A DNA stretch of 64,000 nt, from contig NZ_QPIB01000012.1 in NCBI RefSeq assembly GCF_003671765.1, forward strand, positions 325,339 through 389,338, in the 5' to 3' direction. The notes beneath the pieces were generated by a model, which saw only the letters and a list, made by a program, of their open reading frames with translations, was not told where the DNA came from and made no database searches. Source of the DNA: Xenophilus sp. E41. Lineage in GTDB: Bacteria > Pseudomonadota > Gammaproteobacteria > Burkholderiales > Burkholderiaceae_C. A program made the position numbers and the translations under genes. This document shows, piece by piece, positions 15,996 through 25,400 of this stretch; positions within the stretch are counted from its first letter, which is position 1, and every line of letters starts with the position of its first letter.

Positions 15996-16442
15996 ATGCG
16001 ACTCGCCCGCCGCCTTGCCATCGCCCTCGCGCTGCCGCTCACTGCCGTGTCCCTCGCCGCCTGCGGAAGCGGCATCAGCCTTGACGAGCCCATCGAAGGC
16101 CCGACCTGGCGCCTGGTGCTGCTGGGCGACCAGCCCGTCGCGCCCGGCGACGACCCGATGCGCAACCCGCAGTTGCAGTTCGAGCGCAGCAGCGGACGCG
16201 TGAGCGGCTCGGGCGGCTGCAACCGCCTCTTCGGCACCTACACCCGCGCCGCCAGCCAGCTCAAGCTGGGTCAGATCGGCGCCACCAAGATGGCCTGCGC
16301 CGACCCCGCCCGCAACACGCTGGAGATGCAGTTCTTCCAGGCCCTGCAGGCCACCGCCAGCTACCGGCTCCAGGCGCCGGGCCGGATGGCGCTGCTGGAC
16401 GGCACGGGGCGGACGGTGGCGGTGTTCGAGGCGGCGCGCTGA
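15996..16442 (+). CDS. META domain lipoprotein (HslJ-like)
   Basis: 148 residues. Signal peptide with lipobox S-L-A-A-C, then a META domain: W-R-L-V-x-L near the start, G-x-V-S-G-S-G-G-C-N-R-L-F-G-x-Y in the centre, and A-C-A-D-x-x-x-x-x-L-E in the second half. Related proteins (HslJ, heat-inducible lipoproteins) sit in the cell envelope; biochemical role is unclear. ATG 15996 is preferred over GTG 15984 because GGAGAAG at about 15978-15984 gives it suitable spacing. Confidence 0.85.
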   Translation: MRLARRLAIALALPLTAVSLAACGSGISLDEPIEGPTWRLVLLGDQPVAPGDDPMRNPQLQFERSSGRVSGSGGCNRLFGTYTRAASQLKLGQIGATKMACADPARNTLEMQFFQALQATASYRLQAPGRMALLDGTGRTVAVFEAAR

Positions 16443-16521
16443 AAGAAGCACCCCAAGGCCGCCGTGATGTGACCTGAGCGGCTCGCCACGCCGCCTTCGG
16501 CGCCTCCTCCCAAGCGGGGAG

Positions 16522-16558
16522 ACAATTTGTTGAAAATTGTGACCTCGCTGGGCATGAT
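16522..16558 (+). promoter_or_regulatory. Promoter with overlapping operator before patatin-DyP/P450 operon
   Basis: TTGAAA (16530-16535), 17-bp spacer, CATGAT (16553-16558) resembles a sigma70 promoter. An inverted repeat ACAATTT (16522-16528) / AAATTGT (16534-16540) spans the -35 box, the classic position for a repressor. A good Shine-Dalgarno AAGGAG (16574-16579) follows before ATG 16585. Regulator unknown. Confidence 0.5.
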
Positions 16559-16584
16559 CCTTCAATCACGAGGAAGGAGCTTGC

Positions 16585-18732
16585 ATGGGAGCCGACCCAG
16601 CACCCGGGTGCGCGCTCGAAGCGGCCCCATGCCCTGATGGCCCGGCCTCATGCCGAAGGGCTTGCACCGAGGCCTCCGCACCCCCTGTTTTCGACGACCA
16701 GGCGCCCGCCGACCGCTTCTGCGACCTCGTGCTCACCGGCGGGGTGACGAGTTCGATCGCCTATCCCGCGCTGCTGCTGACGCTGGCCAGCCGCTTCCGC
16801 TTCCACAGCATCGGCGGCTCGTCCTCGGGCGCGGGTGCGGCCGCGCTGGCGGCGGCGGCCGAGTACCGGCGTCGTCACGGCTCGGCCGAAGGCTTCCGGG
16901 TGCTGCTCGCCCGCGCGTCGGAGGTGCGCGACTGGGCCGACGAGGCGCGCGGCATCACGCGGCTGCGCCAGCTGTTCCAGCCCTGGGCGCACAGCCGGCG
17001 CCTGTTCGACGCGCTGGTGCCGGTGCTGGCGCAGCCCGACATCGGCCTCGGGGCGATGGCCGGGGCGCTGTGGCGCGCCTATGTCACGACCCGGCGCTGG
17101 GTGGCCCTCGCCCTGGGGTTGGCGGCCGCCGCCGCGGTGCTGGCCGTGGCGTTCGGGACGACCGGCGCGCTGGCGGCGGCCTTCGGCCACGTGGCGCGCT
17201 GGCTGTCGCCTGGCGAAGGCGGCAGCGCGCCCCTGTTGCTCGCCAGCGCGTTCACGGGCGGCCTGGCGGCGGCCGCGGGCCTGCTGGCTGTGGCGCTCGG
17301 CCTGGCGGGTCTGGCGGCGGGCGCCTGGGCGCTGCGCACGGACCTGCAGCGGCTGATCGCGCACGACTTCGGCCTGTGCAGCGGCACCGCCGGCCCCGAT
17401 GCACCGCCCGATGCACCGGCCCCGCTCACCGACTGGCTGCACGGCCTGATCCAGGAGATCGCGGGCCGCAGCGCGGACGCGGCACCGCTGTGCTTCAGCG
17501 ACCTGCGCCAGGCACCGGCCTCGCCACGCGCGCTGGGCCAGGGCGCGCAGGAGATGGACGCGGTGTCGATCCGCCTGCAGGTGTATGCGGCCAACCTCAC
17601 GCGCGGCGAGCCGCTGGTGCTGCCGCTGCGCAAGGGCGACGAGCCGGTCTACTTCGTGCCGCGCGAGATGCGGCGGCTGTTCCCGGGCTCGGTGGTCGAC
17701 GCCATGAAGACGCAGCACTTCGGCCCGCTGCCGCAGGACGCGCGCGCCGCGCTGCCCCGGCCGACGGACCGAGATGCGCCGGCCGGCCAGCAGGCGGACG
17801 ACGACCTGTGGGTGCTCCCGCGCATGGAGCTGCCGATCGTGGTCGCGGCACGCATGAGCGTGAGCGCGCCGCTGCTCTTCGCGCCGGTGCCGGTGTGGAT
17901 GCTCGACCGCGATCACGGCGACACGCCTCGCCGCTGCCTGCTGTCCGACGGTGGCCTGTGCTCCAACTTCCCGATCCACATGTTCGACTGCGCCGTCCCC
18001 TCGTGGCCCACCTTCGGCGTGGCACTGCGCGACGCGCCGCGCGCGCCGGGCGTGCCGCCGCAGGTGCCCGACACGCTGACGCCGGCGCAGATCCGCGACG
18101 CGGTCTCGCTGCCCACGGGGCAGGCGCGTGCGCGCAGCGACTGGAACCGCTTCATCGAGGAGCCCTCGCTGCTGCGGCGGACGATGGGCTTCCTGGGCGC
18201 GCTGCTGGGCACCACCAAGGACTGGAACGACGCGCTGCTCGCGCAGATGCCGGGCGTGCGCGACCGCATCGTGCGCATCGAGCTGCCGCCGGGCATCGGC
18301 GGCCTCAACATCGCGATGACGCCACCGCAGATCCAGGCCTTGTCGGACCTCGGCGAAGAGGCCGGCCGGCGCCTGCTCGCGCGCTTCGCGTCGCCGGGCC
18401 GGCCCGACGGCACGTCCGCCGGCTGGGCCGAGCACCGGTGGACGCGCCTGCAGCTGCTGCGCGACAGCCTGGCCGAGCTGCTGGCCGGCGTCCATGCGGC
18501 GGCCGCCGCCAACCGCTACGCCGGCGCGCTGCGCACGCTGATCGCCGACGCCACCGTGCGCGCGCCGATGGACGAGGCACCGGGCGAGCTGCTCAGCGCC
18601 TCGCAGGCCGCCGCGCTGCAGGGCGCGCTCGACGCGCTGCTGCAGGCCGAGGCCGCCCTGACCGGCCCGGCCGACCCCTTGCCCCTACCCCCGGGGCCGC
18701 GCCCCGTGCTGCGGCTGCGCCCACCCCTCTGA
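16585..18732 (+). CDS. Patatin-like phospholipase with membrane segments
   Basis: 715 residues. Patatin catalytic dyad: S80 in G-G-S-S-S-G and D455 in the S-D-G-G motif; the T-G-G-V near residues 51-54 is the oxyanion-loop counterpart. This family hydrolyses acyl ester bonds of phospholipids or other lipids. Two long hydrophobic stretches (about 172-205 and 217-250) split the catalytic halves, so it is likely membrane-anchored with the active domain on one face. The N-terminal 45 residues are Cys-rich without a clear signal peptide. It ends 19 bp before the DyP-P450 gene, same strand, so the two should be co-transcribed and act on linked steps. Confidence 0.87.
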   Translation: MGADPAPGCALEAAPCPDGPASCRRACTEASAPPVFDDQAPADRFCDLVLTGGVTSSIAYPALLLTLASRFRFHSIGGSSSGAGAAALAAAAEYRRRHGSAEGFRVLLARASEVRDWADEARGITRLRQLFQPWAHSRRLFDALVPVLAQPDIGLGAMAGALWRAYVTTRRWVALALGLAAAAAVLAVAFGTTGALAAAFGHVARWLSPGEGGSAPLLLASAFTGGLAAAAGLLAVALGLAGLAAGAWALRTDLQRLIAHDFGLCSGTAGPDAPPDAPAPLTDWLHGLIQEIAGRSADAAPLCFSDLRQAPASPRALGQGAQEMDAVSIRLQVYAANLTRGEPLVLPLRKGDEPVYFVPREMRRLFPGSVVDAMKTQHFGPLPQDARAALPRPTDRDAPAGQQADDDLWVLPRMELPIVVAARMSVSAPLLFAPVPVWMLDRDHGDTPRRCLLSDGGLCSNFPIHMFDCAVPSWPTFGVALRDAPRAPGVPPQVPDTLTPAQIRDAVSLPTGQARARSDWNRFIEEPSLLRRTMGFLGALLGTTKDWNDALLAQMPGVRDRIVRIELPPGIGGLNIAMTPPQIQALSDLGEEAGRRLLARFASPGRPDGTSAGWAEHRWTRLQLLRDSLAELLAGVHAAAAANRYAGALRTLIADATVRAPMDEAPGELLSASQAAALQGALDALLQAEAALTGPADPLPLPPGPRPVLRLRPPL

Positions 18733-18751
18733 CATTCCGACGAGGCCCCCG

Positions 18752-21700
18752 ATGCCCACCTTGCCCCCGGCCACCTCGCGCACGCTGCGCGGCATCACCG
18801 ACCTGACGCTGGCCGCGCCGCTGAAACGCGGCCTGGTCGCCGCCCCCGACGCCCGCGGCCACGAGACGCGCCTCGTCACGCTGCTGCGCAGCCTGAACAC
18901 GCTCCGCTATGCCTCGCTGGAGGTCGACCCGGCGCCGGCGATCCCCGACATGATCGACCGCATACGGGCGCTACAGTCCTTCCGCCTCGCACTCGTCGAC
19001 GGGCCCGACGGTAGCCGCCAACTGCTGCTGGCCGTGAGCTTCGACGGCGGCTGGGAACCGTACATGCGCCGCGTGTGGCGCGACCTCGGGCCGCTGCTGG
19101 ACGTGATCTTCTGCAACTGCGAGGGCTACCTGCTGGCGCGCACGCACTCCTATGCCGAGTACGCACGCTGGGTGCGCAGCGCGCAGCGCAACACCGAGTT
19201 CTTCTACACCGCGAGCCCGGTCACCGTGAACGACCTGCACTGGCTGCGCGAGCAGCAGCGCGCCCCGGCACCGCCGCAGTCGCCGGCGAGCCATGTCGCG
19301 CTGGCGGCGCAGGCGCTGCCGGGCCTCACGGCGCTGTACCGCCTCACCGAGCTGTACCCGCCCGGCACGGCCGACGGCGACTGCCTGCTGCATGCCGCGC
19401 ACCACCTGCTGCTTCCGCTGTGGGATCTGATGAGCGCGACGCCGCCCGCCCTCCCGCCCTCGGCCATTCCTTGCCGCACGCCCACCGAGGAGGCCGCCGT
19501 CGCCTGGTTCATGACGAAGGTGCAGGCGCCGCCGGCCACGTCTTCGGGCGCCTGCCCGGCCCATGCGCACTGGCCGCCGGCGGATGCGCAGGCCGGCATC
19601 GTCAAGGCGCTGCCGGCCACGCCGACGCACGGGGCCTTGCTGCTCATCGAGTGCGAGGACGCGAAGGCCGTCGCCCATTTGGTGCGGCAACTCGACCCGG
19701 CCACGCTCGGGGCGCGTGCCGCCCAGGCGCATGCAGGGCCGTGGCGCAACCTGTTCTTCACGCTGTCCGGCCTGAGAAAGGCGGGCGTGCCCGATGGGCT
19801 GCTGGCCTGTCTGCCGGCGGAATTCATCGAGGGCATGGAGGCACGCGCGGCCGTGCTGGGCGACCTGGAAGCCGACCACCCGCAACACTGGGCACTGCCC
19901 GAACGCAACTGGCCACTCGGCAGCACGCAGGCCACACCGGCCCGCGTGGCACTGTCGAGCGTGCATGCCGTGGTGCAGATCCTGGTCGCCGACACCACGG
20001 CGGCGCCAGGGTGGAAACCGCTGGACAGCGCGCATCCGGCCCACGCGCACATCCTCGCCTTCGCGGGCGGGCTGCCACGAGGTGCGCGCATCCTGTCGGT
20101 GGAGCCGCTGCACCGGAACATCGACGCGAACGGCCAGGCGCGCGAGCACTTCGGCTTTGCCGACGGCCTGAGCAACCCCATGGATCCGCGCGACCTGCCG
20201 GCCGGCAACCCGGCGCCCGGCGCCTGGGACGACTGGAAGCTCGGCGACTACCTGCTCGGCTACGGCAACAGCCACGACGACCCGCCGCTGCAGGGCCGCT
20301 TCTGGACCGACAGCACCTTCCTGGTGGTGCGCAAGCTGCGGCAGGACGTGGATGCGTTGCAGGCGATGGTCGGCGGGCCGCCCGCGCACTCCAAGCTCGC
20401 GGCGTTGATGGTCGGCCGGCAGCAGGACGGCAGCAACCTGATCAACGGCACACCGGGCAACGCCTTCGACTATGCGGGGGACCCCGCGGGGGCGCAGTGC
20501 CCGCTGCACTCGCATGTGCGCCGCGCCAATCCGCGCGTGCGCAAGGGCCAGCGCGAGGACCTGCGGGTGCTGCCGCGCATCCTGCGGCGCGGCATGTCCT
20601 ATGGCCCGCCGCACACGCCCCAGACGGCGCGGGAGGAACGTGGCGTGGTCTTCATGGCCTACAACGCTTCCATCGCCGAGCAGTTCGAGCTGATCCAGTC
20701 CTGGCTGTCGGGTGGCAACAGCGGGGGCGACGGCAGCTATTCGGGCCAGCGCGACCCGATCTTCGCCCGGCCGCGCCAGGGCGACCGGGACAGCTTCGTC
20801 TTCGGGCCGCACCCGCAACCGGGCCCGCTGCCACTGCGCGCCGAGGCTGCACGGCCGGTGGCGCTGCAATGGGGGCTGTACCTCTTCGTGCCCTCCGTGC
20901 CGGCGCTGGAGGACATCGCGCGCTTCGCCACCGAGACGGGCTGCCCGGCGGCCGCGTCCGATCCGGCGGCGGCCCAACGCGCCGCCGAGGCCAAGAAGGG
21001 CGCGATGGTCATCGCCAGACTGAAGGCGGCGGAATCGGCGCTCGGCCTGGCCGCTGCGCGCGAGCAGTGGAAGCTGGCGCTGGAAGACCTGGGCGCGCGG
21101 CAGAACGGCACCAGCCAATGGCTCTGGACGGCCGTGCGCGAGCTGCACGGCGGGGTGCTGCGCACGCCCTACGGCGTGCTGGTGGGCAGCCGCGACCGGG
21201 TGATGGAGGTGTTCGGCGACGACCGCAGCTTCTCGGCCACCGGCTACTGCCCGCGCATGGTCTCGTCCTTCGGCGCCATCTACCTCGGAATGGACCAGGG
21301 ACCCGACTACCGCGCGCAGTCGACCGTGCCCAACGAGGCGATCATGGCCGTGACGCGGCAACAGGCCTTCGATGCGGCCTTGGCGGACACCCAGACCGTG
21401 CTCGGCGGCTGGCGATCGGGCGCCGCGGCGGGCTTCTCTTTCGACGTGAAGGACCTGGTCGACGCGGTGCTGGCGCGCGTCTGCACGGCCTTCTTCGGCC
21501 TGCCCGAGGCCGGCGGCACCATGCGCACCGGCGGCTGGCAGGCGCGCAGCGGCCAGGCCAACGCCGACCAGCCGAGCTGCCCTGGGCATTTCGGGGCGCC
21601 GTCGCGCTACATGTTCCAGCCCAACCCGGGCGAGGAAGCCATCCAGCAGGGCCAGGACCACGGCCGGGCGCTGAAGGACTACGTGGAGGCGCGCCTGCAC

Positions 21701-22285
21701 GCGGGCAGCCCCGACCTGCAGTCGAGCAACGCCAGCGTCATCGGCGCGAAGCTGCGCGGCATCCCCAAGGCGCAGTACGCCAGCACGCTCATCGGCATCA
21801 TGATGGGCTTCCTGCCCACGGTGGACGGCACCCTGCGCAGCGCACTCTACGAATGGGTGAACGATCGCTCGCTGTGGGACCTTCAGCTGGCATGGGCGGC
21901 GCACCGCGACCAACCGCCGTCGGCGGCCCTCGATGTGGCCACGGAGGTGATCGAGCCCGTGCTGAGGCGCACGATGCAGCTGCGCCCGGTGCCGGAGCTG
22001 GTCTGGCGCACCGCGACGACGCGGCGGACGCTCGGCGGCGTCGAGGTGGCGCCGGGCGAGCGCATCGTCGTGGGCATCGTCTCGGCCATGCAGCAGAACC
22101 TGCAGGAGGGCAGCCCCGACCTGTGGCCGGTGTTCGGCGGCCGACGGGCCGGCGAGCAGCACCCCACGCATGCCTGCCCCGGCTACGAGATGGCGATGGG
22201 CGTGATGCTCGGCGTCCTGGCCGGCCTGCTGGGCGCCGAGTTGCGGCCGTCGCTGTCGCCGACGGTGCTGCGGCTGATGCCCTGA
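18752..22285 (+). CDS. DyP-type peroxidase fused to cytochrome P450-like domain
   Basis: 1177 residues in three parts. 1-270: unrecognised domain with an alternating strand/helix pattern (V-S-F-D-G-G-W-E-P-Y, then F-C-N-C-E-G-Y), possibly a ferredoxin-like barrel. About 275-730: DyP peroxidase, with G468-F-A-D471-G (the GxxDG catalytic Asp), haem-ligand H588 in H-V-R-R-A-N-P-R, and R-R-G-M-S-Y-G (612-618) that normally bears the distal Arg. About 760-1177: P450-like domain with the haem-thiolate motif A-C1142-P-G-Y-E-M-A; however the I-helix acid is Pro (G-F-L-P1022-T) and the ExxR Glu is Pro (E-P1069-V-L-R). So two haems are expected, the second with altered oxygen-activation residues, which suits a peroxygenase or hydroperoxide-rearranging role. 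Neighbouring patatin suggests a lipid substrate. Function not established. Confidence 0.88.
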   Translation: MPTLPPATSRTLRGITDLTLAAPLKRGLVAAPDARGHETRLVTLLRSLNTLRYASLEVDPAPAIPDMIDRIRALQSFRLALVDGPDGSRQLLLAVSFDGGWEPYMRRVWRDLGPLLDVIFCNCEGYLLARTHSYAEYARWVRSAQRNTEFFYTASPVTVNDLHWLREQQRAPAPPQSPASHVALAAQALPGLTALYRLTELYPPGTADGDCLLHAAHHLLLPLWDLMSATPPALPPSAIPCRTPTEEAAVAWFMTKVQAPPATSSGACPAHAHWPPADAQAGIVKALPATPTHGALLLIECEDAKAVAHLVRQLDPATLGARAAQAHAGPWRNLFFTLSGLRKAGVPDGLLACLPAEFIEGMEARAAVLGDLEADHPQHWALPERNWPLGSTQATPARVALSSVHAVVQILVADTTAAPGWKPLDSAHPAHAHILAFAGGLPRGARILSVEPLHRNIDANGQAREHFGFADGLSNPMDPRDLPAGNPAPGAWDDWKLGDYLLGYGNSHDDPPLQGRFWTDSTFLVVRKLRQDVDALQAMVGGPPAHSKLAALMVGRQQDGSNLINGTPGNAFDYAGDPAGAQCPLHSHVRRANPRVRKGQREDLRVLPRILRRGMSYGPPHTPQTAREERGVVFMAYNASIAEQFELIQSWLSGGNSGGDGSYSGQRDPIFARPRQGDRDSFVFGPHPQPGPLPLRAEAARPVALQWGLYLFVPSVPALEDIARFATETGCPAAASDPAAAQRAAEAKKGAMVIARLKAAESALGLAAAREQWKLALEDLGARQNGTSQWLWTAVRELHGGVLRTPYGVLVGSRDRVMEVFGDDRSFSATGYCPRMVSSFGAIYLGMDQGPDYRAQSTVPNEAIMAVTRQQAFDAALADTQTVLGGWRSGAAAGFSFDVKDLVDAVLARVCTAFFGLPEAGGTMRTGGWQARSGQANADQPSCPGHFGAPSRYMFQPNPGEEAIQQGQDHGRALKDYVEARLHAGSPDLQSSNASVIGAKLRGIPKAQYASTLIGIMMGFLPTVDGTLRSALYEWVNDRSLWDLQLAWAAHRDQPPSAALDVATEVIEPVLRRTMQLRPVPELVWRTATTRRTLGGVEVAPGERIVVGIVSAMQQNLQEGSPDLWPVFGGRRAGEQHPTHACPGYEMAMGVMLGVLAGLLGAELRPSLSPTVLRLMP

Positions 22286-22327
22286 AGACCCGGCGCAGAT
22301 TGCAGGATTCGTCCTAGCGATCTTTCA

Positions 22328-22385
22328 AATAAAAAGAGGCTGCAGCGCCGGTCTGGCGTGCGCGAACAGCTCCCGAATTCATAGC
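22328..22385 (-). repeat. Interspersed element, copy 4 (after DyP-P450 gene)
   Basis: On the minus strand it reads GCTATGAATTCGGGAGC, then a GC-rich hairpin region and CTCTTTTTATT. It lies between two convergent genes and could serve as a terminator for the cyclase-type gene end or the fusion gene. Confidence 0.6.
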
Positions 22386-22401
22386 AAGGTGGATCGCTGT
22401 G

Positions 22402-25400
22402 TCAGGCGCTGGCACGCAGCGCAGCCGCCTGTGCGAGGTGCCAGTCCATGCGCAGGCGCTCGAAGCCTTCCGTCGCGGCGTCGAGGTGGCGCTGCGCTTC
22501 CCCGCAGTCGTCACGACGCAGCGCCAGGCGTGCGCGCAGCAGGTGGTTGGACGCCATCTCGTGCGGGGACTGCCGCAGCGCCGCTGCGTGGTCGGCCAGT
22601 CGCAGGTGGCGCGCCAGCGCGTCGGCGTTTCCGGCCTCCGCGGCCAGCCCGGCCAGCGCGCGCCCGGCCATCGCGGCGCCCAGCCAGTCGCGCTGGCGGG
22701 CCCGGCGCAGCACGCGGGCCGCGGCGGCCCGCGCCTCGGCCGTGCGACCGCCCGCGGCCATCGCCTCGCACACCCAGCCGTGGTTGAGCGAGGCAAAGAG
22801 GCCCTTGTCGTGCGAATCGAGCCAGGTCGCCGATTCCTGCAGCGCCTCGAGCGCGGCAGGCTGCGGGTCGAGCATCCAGCGTGCATAGGCGGCCAGGCCG
22901 TGGCTCATGGCAAACAGGTACAGGCTCTTGACCTGCTCCCCCACCCGGTGCGCAGCCTGCGCGTCGTCCAGCGCGGCCTGCCAGCGGCCCTGCCAGAGGT
23001 TGACGCCCGCACGCCAGCACAGCACCGAGCCTTCGACCTCGTGCCCGCGGCCGGGCAGCGCCGCCAGCGCCTCGTCGAAGCTGGCGTGGGCGTCGTCGAA
23101 GCGCCCCAGGTCGCCCAGCACGCTCGCGCGGCAGGCCATGGCATAGGCGATGGCCGGCAGCGGCGCGCGGCTGCCCGGACGGCGCTGGCGCACGGCATGC
23201 GCCATCTCGTCCAGCAATTCGACGGCACGGCCGTAGTCGGCGGCCGAGGCCGCCGCCTGGCCGAGCGTGGTGCGGGCCTGGACGATGAGCGACGTGTCCC
23301 GCAGGCGGGTGGCGTGGTCGAGTGCCTCCTCGCAATGCAGCAGGGCGTCCTTGGATTCGCCCAGGGCGTAGTGCAGGTAGGCGAGCCAGTACTGCGCGTA
23401 GGCCTGGCCCGTCGCGTCGCCGTGCGCGCGCGCCTTGTCCACCGCGCGGCGCAGCAGGGCCTTCTCGTCGCGCGAGGGGTCGAACACGGTCGCCAGGCCG
23501 AGCCGCCGCACCACCGAGCGCCAGAGCTGGTAGCGCTCGGGCGTCGAGGGCAGGCGGTCGAGCATCTCCAGCGCGGCGCGGTACTGCGTCTTCGCGCGGT
23601 CGATGGACGACGCCGACATCGCCTTGTCGCCGGCCATCTCGGCGTAGCGCGCGGCGGCCGAGAAGTCGGCCGCGCCTGCGTGGTGGTAGGCCAGCGGCTC
23701 GCATTGCTCGAGCTCGGTCGCGCCATCGCGCGCGCGCAGCAGCTGCGCCACGCGCGCGTGCATGTCGCGGCGCTGCTGCAGCCCGAGGGTGCTGTAGACC
23801 ACGTCGCGCGTGATGCCGTGCTTGAAGCGCAGGGTGCCGGGCTGCTCGCCAGCGAACAGCAGGTCCTGCGCCGCCATGGCGGTCACCAGCGGATGCTGGG
23901 CATCGCAGCCGGTGAGCTCCTGCAGCAGCCAGGCCGGGACCACGTTGCCGATGACGGCCGCCGCCCCGAGCACCGCTCCCTGCTGCGGCGCCAGCCGCGC
24001 CACGCGCGATTCGATCAGCGACTCCAGCCAGGCCGGCCCGCCGCGCAGCGCGTCGAGGCCGGCACCGGTGTCGGCCGCCAGGTGGCACAGCTCCTCGAGG
24101 AAGAGCGCGTTGCCGCCGGAATGCTCGCGGATGCTGCTCACCACGAAAGGGTCGGCGTCGGGCAGCAGGGTGCGGATGGTCGTGTCGGCCTCGGCGCGCG
24201 ACAGCGGCCCGAGCGCCAGGACGTCGGCCGCCGCCAGCTGGGCGTCGCCCAGCTCCAGCGGGCGCGTGGCCAGCAGTACCAGCAGCGGCAGCTCGGGCTG
24301 GGCGGCCAGCGCGTAGACGATCTGGCGCGTCGCATCGTCGGCCCACTGCCAGTCGTCGATGAACAGCAGTTGCGGCGCCTGCCCTGCCAGCACACCGACC
24401 AGCCGGCCCAGCACCTGCAGCAGCTGCTGCGCCTGCGCGGCCGCCGCCGCCGGCGTGTCGGCCGGCTCGGCAGGCAGCGCCAGTTCGGGATGGCGCTCGC
24501 GCAGTTCGGCCGGCAGCGCGGCGATCGCGCCGCCCAGCAGCGCCGGCGCGGCCAGGCCGGCGGCGGCCGTGCCCAAGCGGGCGCGCAGCATCTGCAGGAA
24601 GGGCTGGAGGGGCTCGGCGCTGAGTTCGGCCTCGCAGTAGCCGCGCCACAGCGCGAAGCCGCTGGCCGAGGCCTGGCGCAGGAATTCCTCCGCCAGGCGC
24701 GTCTTGCCGACCCCCGCCGGGGCCGAGACCACCATCAGCCGGGTGCGCCCCGCGCGCGCGGCCGCGAGCGCGCCCTGCAGGGCGGCGAGTTCGGCCTCGC
24801 GCCCGACGAAGTCGACCAGGCCGCGGCGGGTCTGGGCCTCGAAGCGCGTGCGCAACGCCGTGCGCGCGAGGATGCGGTGCACCGCCAGCGGGTCGTCGCG
24901 GCCCTTGAGCGCGAGCCGGCGGGCCTCGGTCTGGAACAGGTAGCGGGCCGGGCCCAGCGTCTCCTCGCTGACCAGGATCTCGTCGCGCTCGGCGACGTCG
25001 CTCAGATGCTTGGCGATGCCGGGGGCGGCGCCGAAGAGCTCGAAGCGCCCGGCGATGCCGAGGGTGCCCTCGCGCACCAGCACCAGGCCCGCGTGGATGC
25101 CGCTGTGCACGTCCAGCATGATGTCGTCGCGGTAGGCATGGCGGGCGCGCAGCGCGCGCACGCGCTCGTGCACCTCCAGCGCCGCCCGGGTCGCGCGCAG
25201 GCCGTCGTCCTCGCCGGCCTCGGGATGGCCGAACAGGGCCTGGAGCCCGTCGCCCTGGTACTGGTTGATGGTGCCGCCGCTGCGCTGGACCACCTCCTCG
25301 AACACGCGACGCACGTCGTCCTGCAGGGCCGCGAACACCTCCGCCTCCAGCAGGCCCGACAAGCGCGTGGAATCGGACAGGTCGGTGAACAGCACCGTCA

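Noticed and set aside
14958-16565. Long N-terminal extension of the purE frame
   Set aside because: It runs antisense over cnoX and the META gene; purE starts at ATG 14957 by homology.
18971-22171. 1066-codon open frame on the minus strand opposite the DyP-P450 gene
   Set aside because: Arg/His/Gly-rich translation without known domain; it is the GC-driven shadow of the real gene, whose motifs are clear.
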